Shown here piece by piece: positions 1 to 11,100 of a stretch of 64,000 nucleotides of DNA. This stretch comes from Mimachlamys varia (lineage: Eukaryota > Mollusca > Bivalvia > Pectinida > Pectinidae): the NCBI GenBank assembly GCA_947623455.1, contig OX392527.1:27334201-27398200 (forward strand), written 5' to 3'. A program made the translations under genes and the position numbers. Under the pieces are notes generated by a model that did not search any database, was not told where the DNA came from, and saw only the letters and a list, made by a program, of their open reading frames with translations. Numbering within the stretch: the first letter of the stretch is position 1; every line of letters starts with the position of its first letter.

Positions 1-3000
1 AGGAATCCTGTTGAAGGAGTTAAACAGACTCTATGAAAGATCAGCCATTGTACTGTAGTTTCAAAGGATGTATTTGTACATGTATCTCTCCTTCAAAAGA
101 CTTCCTGTTGTCACCATTGCATACATGCCAACTTTTTGAAATTTCCATGGGGGAGATTACGCGTGCTCAGAATTGAAAACATAAATAATATGTAAACATG
201 TAAATCCAGAGGGAAAATAACACTTTTAAGTGGCTTCTTTTGATCTTTTCTTTAAGAAGAAATCATCAGATCTTTAAAAACAGGAACAGTTAAGCAAATT
301 TCAAAGTTGAAAATGCAACATTTTAGGATCCAAAATCGGGGTCTCCCTCCTAAATAGGGAGGGTTGGCAAGTATGCCATTGATAAAAAACATCTACCATA
401 AATAAAGGATAATGCAACAATTTAATATTATATGAGATGTACCTAGCTGTTTTTCTTAATTTCTGAAAAAGAACTATGTTTAGATGTATTTGTGCCACGG
501 TAAATTTTAACTTTAAATGTTTTTTATCCAGGCCAATTCACATCTGAGTTACCAGAGTGTACACAAGACCTTATGTTGGATGTAACAATGAACTATTACC
601 AGCATTTCAAAGCTATAGGAGGAGTGAAAGAAAAAAAGAAATGATTCATTGATAGATAGTAAGAGGAAGTGTATATTCATGTTTGTGCTGCCATGTGTTA
701 TGTTGAAGATGTTTGTCGTGTGGAATGTGGACGATTGGACAGAATATTCGGTGACTAAATAGAGCACCCTTGGAATACAGGCCATTCTCATCTACAGTGC
801 TTACAATTTATTCTTTTGTGTAAATTTCATTTTCCTTGCTAGTAAATCACTTATTTATTTCTTCTGTAACAGGAGACACAGATATATATATTTAATCATT
901 ATGAAGGTGAAAAAGCACACACATGGTATTGTACTAGTAATTGGAACATCAATCGTGCTTTGTAAATCATTACATAGTTCACGCTTAACAGTCTAAAGTA
1001 AATGTGTCGAAGTATGCAAATGGACATTTTAAAATTGAGCTTAAATTTAATATGGTTTATAATGACTACAAGAGTGTTCATTGAGAAGATGATTGAAACA
1101 GTTATGGGGATATCATTGGTTACATGGTGTCAGAAGATGAATTGTTTCTAAAATGACATGAATAAGCCCGAGTTTTCTGTGCATGACATGCAAAGAGAAA
1201 AGAAGTTTTTTTCATGTTATTTTATGATGTAAATGCATGGAGGCATTTTTTTAAATGCTTTCCTTGATGATATAAACATCAATGTTATAATGACAAGTTA
1301 TGTGGTCATAAAGGGAAGGACTAAAAAAGATTGCTTAACTAAATGTAATATGAAATAGCATTCTTCAACACATATCCTACATGTATGTTGGAGAACCTTT
1401 TCAGCCATTGTATCAAGACACCAGATTAGCTTTGAGTAATGTCATTGTATTGATAAATTTGTTTTGTATCAATTATGTAGATAAACCCATACAGATTTGA
1501 TGTTTTAATATTTTCAAGCATAAACAGAAGTGGGTAATATTCCTATATGTAGTTTCCTGATGCTGCATTTATAATATTTGAAATATTTATTACATTTGAA
1601 TGATTTACCTCCCTTTATGTATGAAATAGTTATTACATTTGAAGGATTTACCTCCCTTTGGACAAGTTTCTTAATTTCTGAAGACATATATTGTTCTATT
1701 TGGTGAAGGTCATAGCATAATTAAAAAAGGCTTGGTGTGAGGGCATTTTTTTAATACTGCTTTTCTCAATTCATTAACTATAAATTTTTTTGATAGAGAC
1801 TTAATGTGGTGTAACATTGAGAATTGCCTTATATGGTTGCTCATATGGGTTCATAAAGTCAAAGTGCAATATTTTTCTTTAAAGTTTGAAATGAATGTAT
1901 TTACCAAGGCATGTTGTCTTAAAAAGAAACGTGTAGCACTGATGTAATGTTAATTGTAAAGTGTTGATTTAAACCGCAAAATATTGGAATTTTTTCTTCG
2001 ATCTTTATTAAGCAGATAAATATAAAAGTGACCAACAGTTCGAGTTCAGACTTGATTTCTTCTGAATCCTAACTAGAAAATGCATAGAAACAAATTGCTT
2101 GAGTTTAAAATATTAGTACATTGTTGACATATGTTCGAAACATGACATCATTTAGAAAGATTTGTAATTTCAATTTGGTCATCAAAATTATCTATTTTGT
2201 ACCACTAAGAAATAGTTGGTACCTGATATTGCTTCGTAAAATAAACAAACTGCTAGATAAACATGTTGTGAAGTTTTTGGTATCGTGGTCACAATGTCAT
2301 CACCTACTTATTGAGTACGAGGGTGAAGAAAAAACAGTCTAGTTATATATTGGTATAGGATAACCTCAAGAATGGACTTCAAACATTGCCAAAGCTTTGG
2401 TTCCGACATACATTCTTCTCTTTGGGGAAGAGTTCCAAATACCTACAAATGATAGATTCTGTCAAGTTTTTCAAATAGATATTCATCCTCTTCAAACAAA
2501 GCTTAAGTTTCATGTTTGGTTTATAAAAAAGCATTGATTAGCTCTTTTTTTGACAGGCAACTGTAATAGACTCATCTTGGTGTAATAAAGGAGTGATAAA
2601 CTGCCAGTTTATATATGTCCATCACAGCAGAATATGTGTCACTACTATAATATTAAGCTTATACGTAATAAATTATTGATAAAACAGATTGTTTATATGA
2701 TTTTTACCTCACCAGCATCTGATGACGGACTGTTCAAACTCTCTTTTGTTTGATAACCCAGCTTCTGTCTTATTTTCACTCTTCTTTCTGTCCAAAAGCT
2801 ATTTTTTTCTTTTGTTCCTGTTATGTCCTAGGAACTACCTGTTGAATATAATGAACTTGATATGCATGATACTGTTCTATTATTGTTTATGGCATTCCAT
2901 ATGGATCAGAAAAGCAAATTGGCCACATGACAGCCATCTAGTATTTTGGATGTGAAGTTTGTTCCTGACGTCTTAGGTCATCTGATCCAAAGGGTCAAGA

Positions 3001-3010
3001 TGACCTATTG
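1..3010. other. AT-rich sequence, possibly 3' end of a plus-strand gene at the edge
   Basis: Bases 2-55 read in frame as GILLKELNRLYERSAIVL and then TAG. This may be the last codons of a gene entering from the left, with AATAAA near 404-411. The remainder has no recognised gene. A 43-bp direct duplication (TTATTACATTTGAA...TTTACCTCCCTTT) lies at 1587-1660. The small open frames here have no splice or family support. Confidence 0.25.
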
Positions 3011-3019
3011 TCATCTCGC

Positions 3020-3800
3020 TTTGTCTATCATTGTGAACATCAGCTGTCTGTAAACTTTTCCTTTAAAACATTACCCCTTCTTAACAATTCAACGAATTTA
3101 AACCAAATTTGGTCTTAAACATTATTTGGGATGGGCAATCATTTCCTAAATTCAGAAAGTTGATCAAGTCCAGGGGACTTTTGGATGGAAACCCAAAAGG
3201 AAGTTAGGTAAATTTTTGCTTAAAAATGCTACTTTTCCTTAATGCTTCAATGGGTTTTGATTTGAAACATCATTAGGGGTGGGAAATTATATCTTGAATT
3301 CAAAAAAAATGATTCAACCACTGGGGACTGGAGGGCAGGGCCCCAAAGGGGAACTAAGGGAAAATTTTCCTTTATAAAACTGCTCCTTCTTAAGGCTTGG
3401 ATAAATTCCAGCCAAAGGTCTAAAACGTTAGAGACGAGAAATTATCTCTTAAATTCAGAGTTAATTTGACCCCTAGTGACATGGGATGGGGAACTTATAT
3501 GAAATTATGATTTAAAACTTTACTCTCCCCGAATGCCCTGGAATGTTTCGATCAAATACATTCTTAATCATCACTAAGGAAAGGCAGTCATTTCTTAAAT
3601 TCAAAAAGATGATTTGACTTGATTTGATGATTTGAGAAAGAGAGTAGGCTGGGCTCCAAATGGAGAATTGACATTGAATTATGTTTTCTAATATGCTACT
3701 TTTCCTAAATCCTCAAGTGGATTTTAACCAAATTGCTTGAAGCATCTCTAGCTAGGGAAGGGCAATTATCTATCATAGATGACAAACCAAACTTGTTCTT
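3020..3800 (+). repeat. Degenerate repeat of about five ~165-bp subunits
   Basis: Five diverged subunits begin near 3056, 3222, 3370, 3510 and 3685. Each runs from a run like AAATGCTACTTTTCCT, through an ATGCTTCAATGGRTTTTGA-like segment, to GGGCAATCATTTCTTAAATTC and then GACTGGGG. No coding capacity was seen. It is likely an old interspersed repeat with internal tandem structure. Confidence 0.6.
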
Positions 3801-3874
3801 TAATTGAAGTTAAACTTTTGATGAGTAGAATTCATTCAAAGTATGTGATCAACGTCGGTTTAAAAATGCTGTAG

Positions 3875-3985
3875 ATAAACGAGAAAACCTTTGAATTAGA
3901 ACCAGATACAACTGGAACTAAGGAAGCACTTCAGCAGAACAAAACGCAACGTGATGCCCTGTTTGGAGATATCCCGTCAAAACAG
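3875..3985 (+). CDS. Isolated internal coding exon, unrecognised protein
   Basis: Between GCTGTAG and CAG/GTAAAAG lies a fully open 111-nt frame (37 codons, phase 0-0). It is rich in acidic, lysine and glutamine residues and contains LEPDTTGTKEALQQNKTQ and LFGDIPSKQ. Composition and codon use are clearly more coding-like than the flanks. No partner exon was found in the window and the family was not recognised. It may belong to a gene extending to the left of the window or running past the FReD locus on the opposite strand. Confidence 0.45.
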
Positions 3986-4882
3986 GTAAAAGGCGTTTGC
4001 TTACGACATAGAGAATATTTCTTTAATTATTGTATCATTTAATTAAAATAACATCCTCATAACTGATATGTACAAGCGATGCGATATATCAGTTAACGTG
4101 AGCGAAGTGAAAATATAATTTTTATTAGATGGATTATTGTATTTAAAAATAAAACTGACATCAAGATAAGGTTCTAATCCGGATAACTGAGAAAGACGTT
4201 CCAAAAGCAAGGTGTGGGCGTCGGAATGTTACATATAAAAATCTAGTTCCGTAATAATGACTTGTCACACTGTTTGAATTCGATAGTGATGTAACTATTA
4301 TTACCAGCAGGGAGAATATTGAAGAAAAGGATTTTTTGAGGATAAATGGAATGCAAGTATTTCTCAAAATTGTAGGCCTATATATTAGATTTTAAAACCT
4401 CAAAGATTTGGAATTCTAAATTAAGGAACATTGCAAGTATCTCATAACTTTTTCAATAACTCAGTATAAACTTTGGTATTAATGCAAAAAAAAAAACCCA
4501 AACCAATCGACTACAAGGGGTAACACACATACTCTCATGCAAAAAAGATTGGGTCATTTCTGCCACTGCTATGCGAAATAATAAAATGGTTATTTAACTT
4601 TTCAAAAAATAGATAAAAACATAATGGAAAACGAAAGAAGGAGTCTACCTGTAACTCCACAAAATCAGTTGAAAGAAATTGGAAGGACAACCTTATAATG
4701 TTTTAACTAACAAGACTCTCAATTAATAGCAGCACTCAGCGGCGTCCATTATTACATAACCATCAGCAACTGGTGAGTCTTTTCGACGTTTGTCGTTCCA
4801 CACGACAAACTTCATTCTTAAATAAATCAATACATTATGTTCCTATCACTTGGATAACAACGAATTATTGAAGCTGAAAAGA
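3986..4882. other. Non-coding stretch between the 3.9-kb exon and the FReD stop
   Basis: AT-rich sequence. An imperfect inverted repeat (ATAACTGATATGT / GATATATCAGTTAACGTG) lies at 4060-4098. Nothing else was recognised. Confidence 0.4.
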
Positions 4883-5136
4883 TTATTTGAACATCATTTT
4901 CGACTTTTTGAGAGGTCTTGCGAGGAGGCCAGGTGTAAAGAAGAACCAGACAAGTGAGTTGGAGTCGTCTACTCCCGTGTCCGCGATGTACAGGCCGTTC
5001 AGGTTACACGTGTAGCACTGTTTGTACCACCAGCCGCTAGACGCAGTCTCCGCACAGGCACCGCTCACCCATAGATCGTTATCCATGTCCACTGTACTGA
5101 ACGCTTGACCATCATGCATTACCGAAAACATGTCCA
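4883..5136 (-). CDS. FReD gene exon 5: C-terminal fibrinogen-related domain and stop
   Basis: The acceptor TTGACAG is followed by the exon in phase 1. Residues 221-304 include HDGQAFST, the calcium-binding D-M-D-N-D (237-241), C248 and C261 of the second disulfide, GWWY, CNLNGLY and a final LKKSKMM segment that matches the end of the domain. TAA is at 4885-4883. No AATAAA on this strand was seen within the next few hundred bases; the nearest is about 770 bases downstream, near 4117. Confidence 0.9.
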
Positions 5137-8100
5137 CTGTCAATAAAAAAATCAAACGGTAGTTCATATGAAAACACATCAAATGTCAGAAGAAAAGCAT
5201 ATATATTCCTATAATCTGTTATGATTCTTATGTGACAACTGAACATATAACTGGATATTTCTTGTCATTAGTGAATAAACATGTAGCGTTATCCACTCGG
5301 GTATACACGAGACGCTATTAATATAAGTTCGAGATGGAAAGCTGACTACGGCAGGGACAACTGTAACACCAGACTAAAGTTCACATCGTTTTATTTACAC
5401 ATCCATGAAGTTCAACATATACATAAAGTTCAAATAAATCCCATTCAGAAGTAAACACGTACACACTTAGCATCCAGAGCACGCTGTCTCACATAATATC
5501 CACGGGCGATAATTCCCAGTCATAATGTATTCCGTAGTTATAAGAACACGCTAAGTACATCCCATAAATCCGATCACAAGTTGCGTGGAGTATTTCTCAA
5601 AGTAAAGTGTATCTCTCTCGTTTCCGTTACTGTCACCCCTTATATACCACTTTCATACTGCATTCTCATTGGCTAACATCTGCTCCTCCGACCTAGATTC
5701 GGCTCCTCTCTCGCTCCTCACTCACGCTGATTGGTTAAACCCTGCTCCTCTCGCTCCTCCGACCTACTTAGAGCTCGCTCCGCACTCTCTCTGATTGGCT
5801 AAAGCAGCGACTTACACTAGTTATAAATAGGAATCTGTTACTAAATTTATACTGGCCTTATGCAATCTGTCAATCAAACTGGCCCCTAATACACAGCTTC
5901 CCGGTAATACAGTACGTAAACAACTCCTTATATGGACACCTAGCTCCCTGCTGCCCCGTGTATACACATATATGTACACACCCTAGACACACCCTATGTA
6001 TACATATACCTAGCTCACTACTATATAACTCTAAACAAAACACAACTAAACTACAACATTTCTAATTTAATACATATAAGTGTGAAATGTATGTCCACGC
6101 TACAAACATTTCAAAATCATTTCAGCTCAGACTAGGAAACTATAACAAACATATTCAGGTACTCGTAATAGACAGCATTAGTCCACTCGAGGAGGTACAA
6201 ATTTGGTAAAAACAAGAGGTTTTGCCGAGGATTTTGTAGAAAAACTCAAATGTGAAATGTTCCAACTTTTTGGTCATGAAAGAAAATAATTCTTCTCTCA
6301 GAATAAACTCAGAAACCATGAAACTACGTTTGGACTGGCCTTTTTCTTAAAAATATCAACGTGTTTTTTTTTGCCTTTTTTGACGAAAACGAATCAGTCG
6401 GCAATATTTAACATACACATATTTGCAAACAATGTACAGTATACTTAGAAAAAAACTAATCTTATCTTTCTAACGTATGCAGTAAAAGTTTTAATTTCAT
6501 CATATCGTCTCTACCACATTGCATCAAGGAAAGTCGTCATTGCTCAGCCATTTTGACGTCACTTTACGTGAAATGGGGATGCAAAATTACTCTGGACATC
6601 TGTATCTTATACATAAGGAAACGAAGGAAAAAGAAATTCTTACAGACGTCACCAGAGAATCCGGAGAGCGTCAGTCGGTATTTATCGGCCTCGTCCGCCA
6701 CCGAGAACACAGTGTACTCGGCGTACTTTTGTTCTCCGAGCCAGTTTTCCATCTCAACCCTCAGCTGCCGTGGCCTCACACTCGTTAGGTAATGCAACAG
6801 GTCGTTTCCTGTAATGGACAATGTGTGATGTGGCAATATTGATAGCGATAGTTTAATACATATATGTACTCTTGTGTTCTTTGTATTTAGTTACGTGACA
6901 AACCCGATTCTCCATTAATACATATTGACAGTCTGTGTTGTACATTGAAAGTATTATATTTTGATCATTGAAAGAACTATATTTTGGTCATTGAAATCTA
7001 TAAAGTTCTCGAAATAGGTACTACACAAGAGTTCCCCAAAATCCAATCTAAAGCCTATTGATTCATAACCCTATGGTCAAGACAGCCCTTACCCTTTCCA
7101 CAGTTCACAACCCCATGGGAAAGACAAAACCTAACCATTAAAAGTTCATAAGCCCATGGGAAAGACCAAACCTTACCCATTAAAAGTTCATAAGCCCATG
7201 GGAAAGACAAAACCTAACCATTAAAAGTTCATAAGCCCATGAACAAAGACAGACTGTACCCATCCAAAGTTCACAACCCCATGGGAAAGACCAAACCTTA
7301 CCCATTAAAAGTTCATAAGCCCATGGGAAAAACCAATCCTTACCCATTAAAAGTTCATAAGCCCATGGGAAAGACAAAACCTAACCATTAAAAGTTCATA
7401 AGCCCATGGGAAAGACCAAACCTTACCCATTAAAAGTTCATAAGCCCATGGGAAAGACAAAACCTAACCATTAAAAGTTCATAAGCCCATGGGAAAGACC
7501 AAACCTTAACCATTATAAGTTCATAAGCCCATGGGAAAGACAAAACCTAACCATTAAAAGTTCATAAGCCCATGAACAAAGACAGACTGTACCCATCCAA
7601 AGTTCACAATCCCATGGGAAAGACCAAACCTTACCCATTAAAAGTTCATAAGCCCATGGGAAAGACAAAACCTAACTATTAAAAGTTCATAAGCCCATGG
7701 GAAAGACCAAACCTTACCCATTATAAGTTCATAAGCCCATGGGAAAGACAAAACCTAACCATTAAAAGTTCATAAGCCCATGAACAAAGACAGACTGTAC
7801 CCATCCAAAGTTCACAACCCCATGGGAAAGACCAAACCTTACCCATTAAAAGTTCATAAGCCCATGAACAAAGACAGACTGTACCCATCCAAAGTTCACA
7901 ACCCCATGGGAAAGACCAAACCTTACCCATTAAAAGTTTATAAGCCCATGAACAAAGACAGACTTTACCCATCCAAAGTTCACAACCCCATGGGAAAGAC
8001 CAAACCTTACCCATTAAAAGTTCATAAGCCAATGAACAAAGACAGACCTTACCCATCCAAAGTTCATAACCCTATGATAAAGACCAACCTTACCCATCCA

Positions 8101-11100
8101 AAGTTCATAACCTTTGAACAAAGACAGACCTTACCCATCCAAAGTTCATAACCCTATAAACAAAGACAGACCTTACCCATCCAAAGTTCATAACCCTATA
8201 AACAAAGACAGACCTAACCCATCCAAAGTTCATAACCATTTGATAAAGACAGACCTTACCCATCCAAAGTTCATAACCACCTGATAAAGACAAACCTTAC
8301 CCATCCAAAGTTCACCACTGATGTTACCGAATCCGTTCTTGTATTCCAACCAGGTTCGGTTAAAATTCTCGCTTCCGTCAAACCTTTTTTGTGATACCTT
8401 ATAAACATAAAATATGTATACAATGTATTAAGATGTTGACTTAAAACAAGTTAATAAGATATTGTTTGACGCTTATTTTGATAACCTTGGTTTCGTTTTG
8501 CCCTTCATACATAGTTGTACTATTGTGACTTTATTTTGAGAAATACACATGGACATATCTAGAATCAATGCAACTTGTTATTTTCTCTTTTGAATATATA
8601 TAACGATTTGTTTTATAAATCAATTTAATGATTTTTTTACATTACATGTTACTTATTTAGCAACGTTTTTTATCCAATTATATCCCTAAGGCTCCAAAAG
8701 ATGACAGGTCGACAATGCCTATTAGACAGCTTTGTACTTAACTCCTCGCTTTCGACACGTAGCCTCTCTGTTTCCATCACAAGAAATCTTTTCAGGACAG
8801 CGTCATTTTGATCACAATGGTCCGAGAAGCATTGACAGAGTTAACGATATATGTGTCAATATTCCGTAGAAGAGACTCTTGCATTTCTTTAAATCATTAG
8901 TGCGCCCCGGCCATATACTTATACGCCCCATGATATTTTCTCTGCTTTCAGAAACCACAAATAGACAGTTGTCCTGCATGTGTTGTCTCTTCGTCTTAAT
9001 TATTGACTAGTGGGTATTGTTAACAATCCTCTGTCACACCTTTCCGTCAATCATTTTTCCTGTCCCTGCCTAGGTACCGTTTTGTATGATGATAATACAC
9101 GTGTAGTGCTGGTATTTCCATCACTCACTCACTCGCCATACCATATTTTTATCCTTAATGGTCTTCTGAACATGGTGACACCGATGATCTAAGGGTTTAT
9201 GGTGAATGACCTCTTACCATTCGAACAGATACATAATCGAACTTCTTCTAATGCTTCTACTTTTCCTTTACCACTTTTCAGTTTTTGACCATGCTGAACA
9301 TTTGCGTTTAATGTGCTCTTTCGTCCTGAACAGACATCCGCATTATCTTGTAGTTTAATTTTTTCTCCTGATGTCACTGTCTTACCAATAGATCAAGCTT
9401 ATTGCCTACCATCGTCGGAAACCAACGGTACACTTCTCTGACGTTTGCGTATACCTACCGTATAACCGTCGGTATCACACAGTACACAGACACCTGTTGG
9501 TGGCTGTTATACCTACCGTATAACCGTCGGTATCACACAGTACACGGGTACAGACACCTTTTGATGGCTGTTATACCTACCGTATAACCGTCGGTATCAC
9601 ACAGTACACGGACACAGACATCTGTTGGTGGCTGTTATACCTACCGTATAACCGTCGGTATCACACAGTACACAGACACAGACACATGTTGGTGGCTGTT
9701 ATACCTACCGTATCACCGTCGGTATCACACAGTACACAGACACCTGTTGGTGGCTGTTATACCTACCGTATAACCGTCGGTATCACACAGTACACGGGTA
9801 CAGACACCTTTTGATGGCTGTTATACCTACCGTATAACCGTCGGTATCACACAATACACGGACACAGACACCTGTTGGTGGCTGTTATACCTACCGTATA
9901 ACCGTCGGTATCACACAGTACACGGACACAGACACCTGTTGATGGCTGTAATACGTACCGTATAACCGTCGGTATCACACAGTACACGGACACAGACACC
10001 TGTTGGTGGCTGTTATACCTACCGTATAACCGTCGGTATCACACAGTACACGGACACAGACATCTGTTGGTGGCTGTTATACCTACCGTATAACCGTCGG
10101 TATCACACAGTACACGGACACAGACACCTGTTGGTGGCTGTAATACCTACCGTATAACCGTCGGTATCACACAGTACACGGACACAGACACATGTTGGTG
10201 GCTGTTATACCTACCGTATAACCGTCGGTATCACACAGTACACAGACACCTGTTGGTGGCTGTTATACCTACCGTATAACCGTCGGTATCACACAGTACA
10301 CGGACACAGACACATGTTGGTGGCTGTAATACCTACCGTATAACCGTCGGTATCACACAGTACACAGACACCTGTTGGTGACTGTTATACCTACCGTATA
10401 ACCGTCGGTATCACACAGTACACGGACACAGACACCTGTTGATGGCTGTTATACCTACCGTATAACCGTCGGTATCACACAGTACACGGACACAGACACC
10501 TGTTGATAATTGTATCCTCTTGTCACCGACAGGATCTGCGACTAAACAGCCATCTGTAACGACACCATGTAACGTCACACACTATGGTATCTCATTCTGT
10601 TCCCCGATTTAAAGATATAAGTATGTGCTTTGATATCTCGTATCCGATTTCTTGGTCAAAGTTTTTAATAGCAATGATGATAGTTTCAATAATAATTTTA
10701 TTTTAGTTTTTTTTTTTTAAAGAATAACATGAACGCTCTATTTGTTCCAAGAAGAAAACATGTTTATCTACCAATAACATTGATTTAAATCAAACTTCGT
10801 TAATATCAGCTTGAAACTGCCTGTGTTTTAAATCTTTTGGAAGTATTAATAATTTATTGAAGAAGTTACCTTGGAAACTTGTAGAGAAGTAGAGAACTGT
10901 GGCCTTGACCGTGGCACCGGCAATGTCACACATTAACGTAGAATATGTCACACACGATTCATCTGTGACGTCATAGGTAAATGACGAACATCCGTCCGTG
11001 GTACACTTCATACCACACAGCGTTAATGATGCCATGTTGGAATGTGTTATAATGTTTGTTGACCAGACACGTCCGGCGAATACGGCCAGTGACGTAAAGC

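Larger units (their letters stand above)
5282..6104 (-). mobile_element. Solo LTR of an LTR retrotransposon in FReD intron 4
   Basis: The 823-bp block begins TGTAGCG and ends CGCTACA (7-bp inverted ends, TG...CA) and is flanked on both sides by AACA, a likely 4-bp target duplication. On the minus strand it has LTR-like order: three CCAAT boxes (5798-5794, 5734-5730, 5672-5668), a TATATAAG box (5646-5639) and an AATAAA signal (5395-5390). No internal retrotransposon sequence is adjacent, so it is read as a solo LTR left by recombination. The superfamily was not determined. It lies in the same orientation as the host gene. Confidence 0.72.

Noticed and set aside
7780..8151. 123-codon plus-strand frame with 14-residue repeats
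   Set aside because: Antisense of the 42-bp intronic array; period divisible by three keeps it open by chance.
9218..9376. Minus-strand exon-like frame (53 codons, phase 1-1, CSNG/GTAAGA donor) inside FReD intron 2
   Set aside because: Exon 2 leaves and exon 3 enters in phase 0, and they join into a correct FReD; inserting this piece breaks the frame. It could be an alternative exon only if exon 2 used the other donor.
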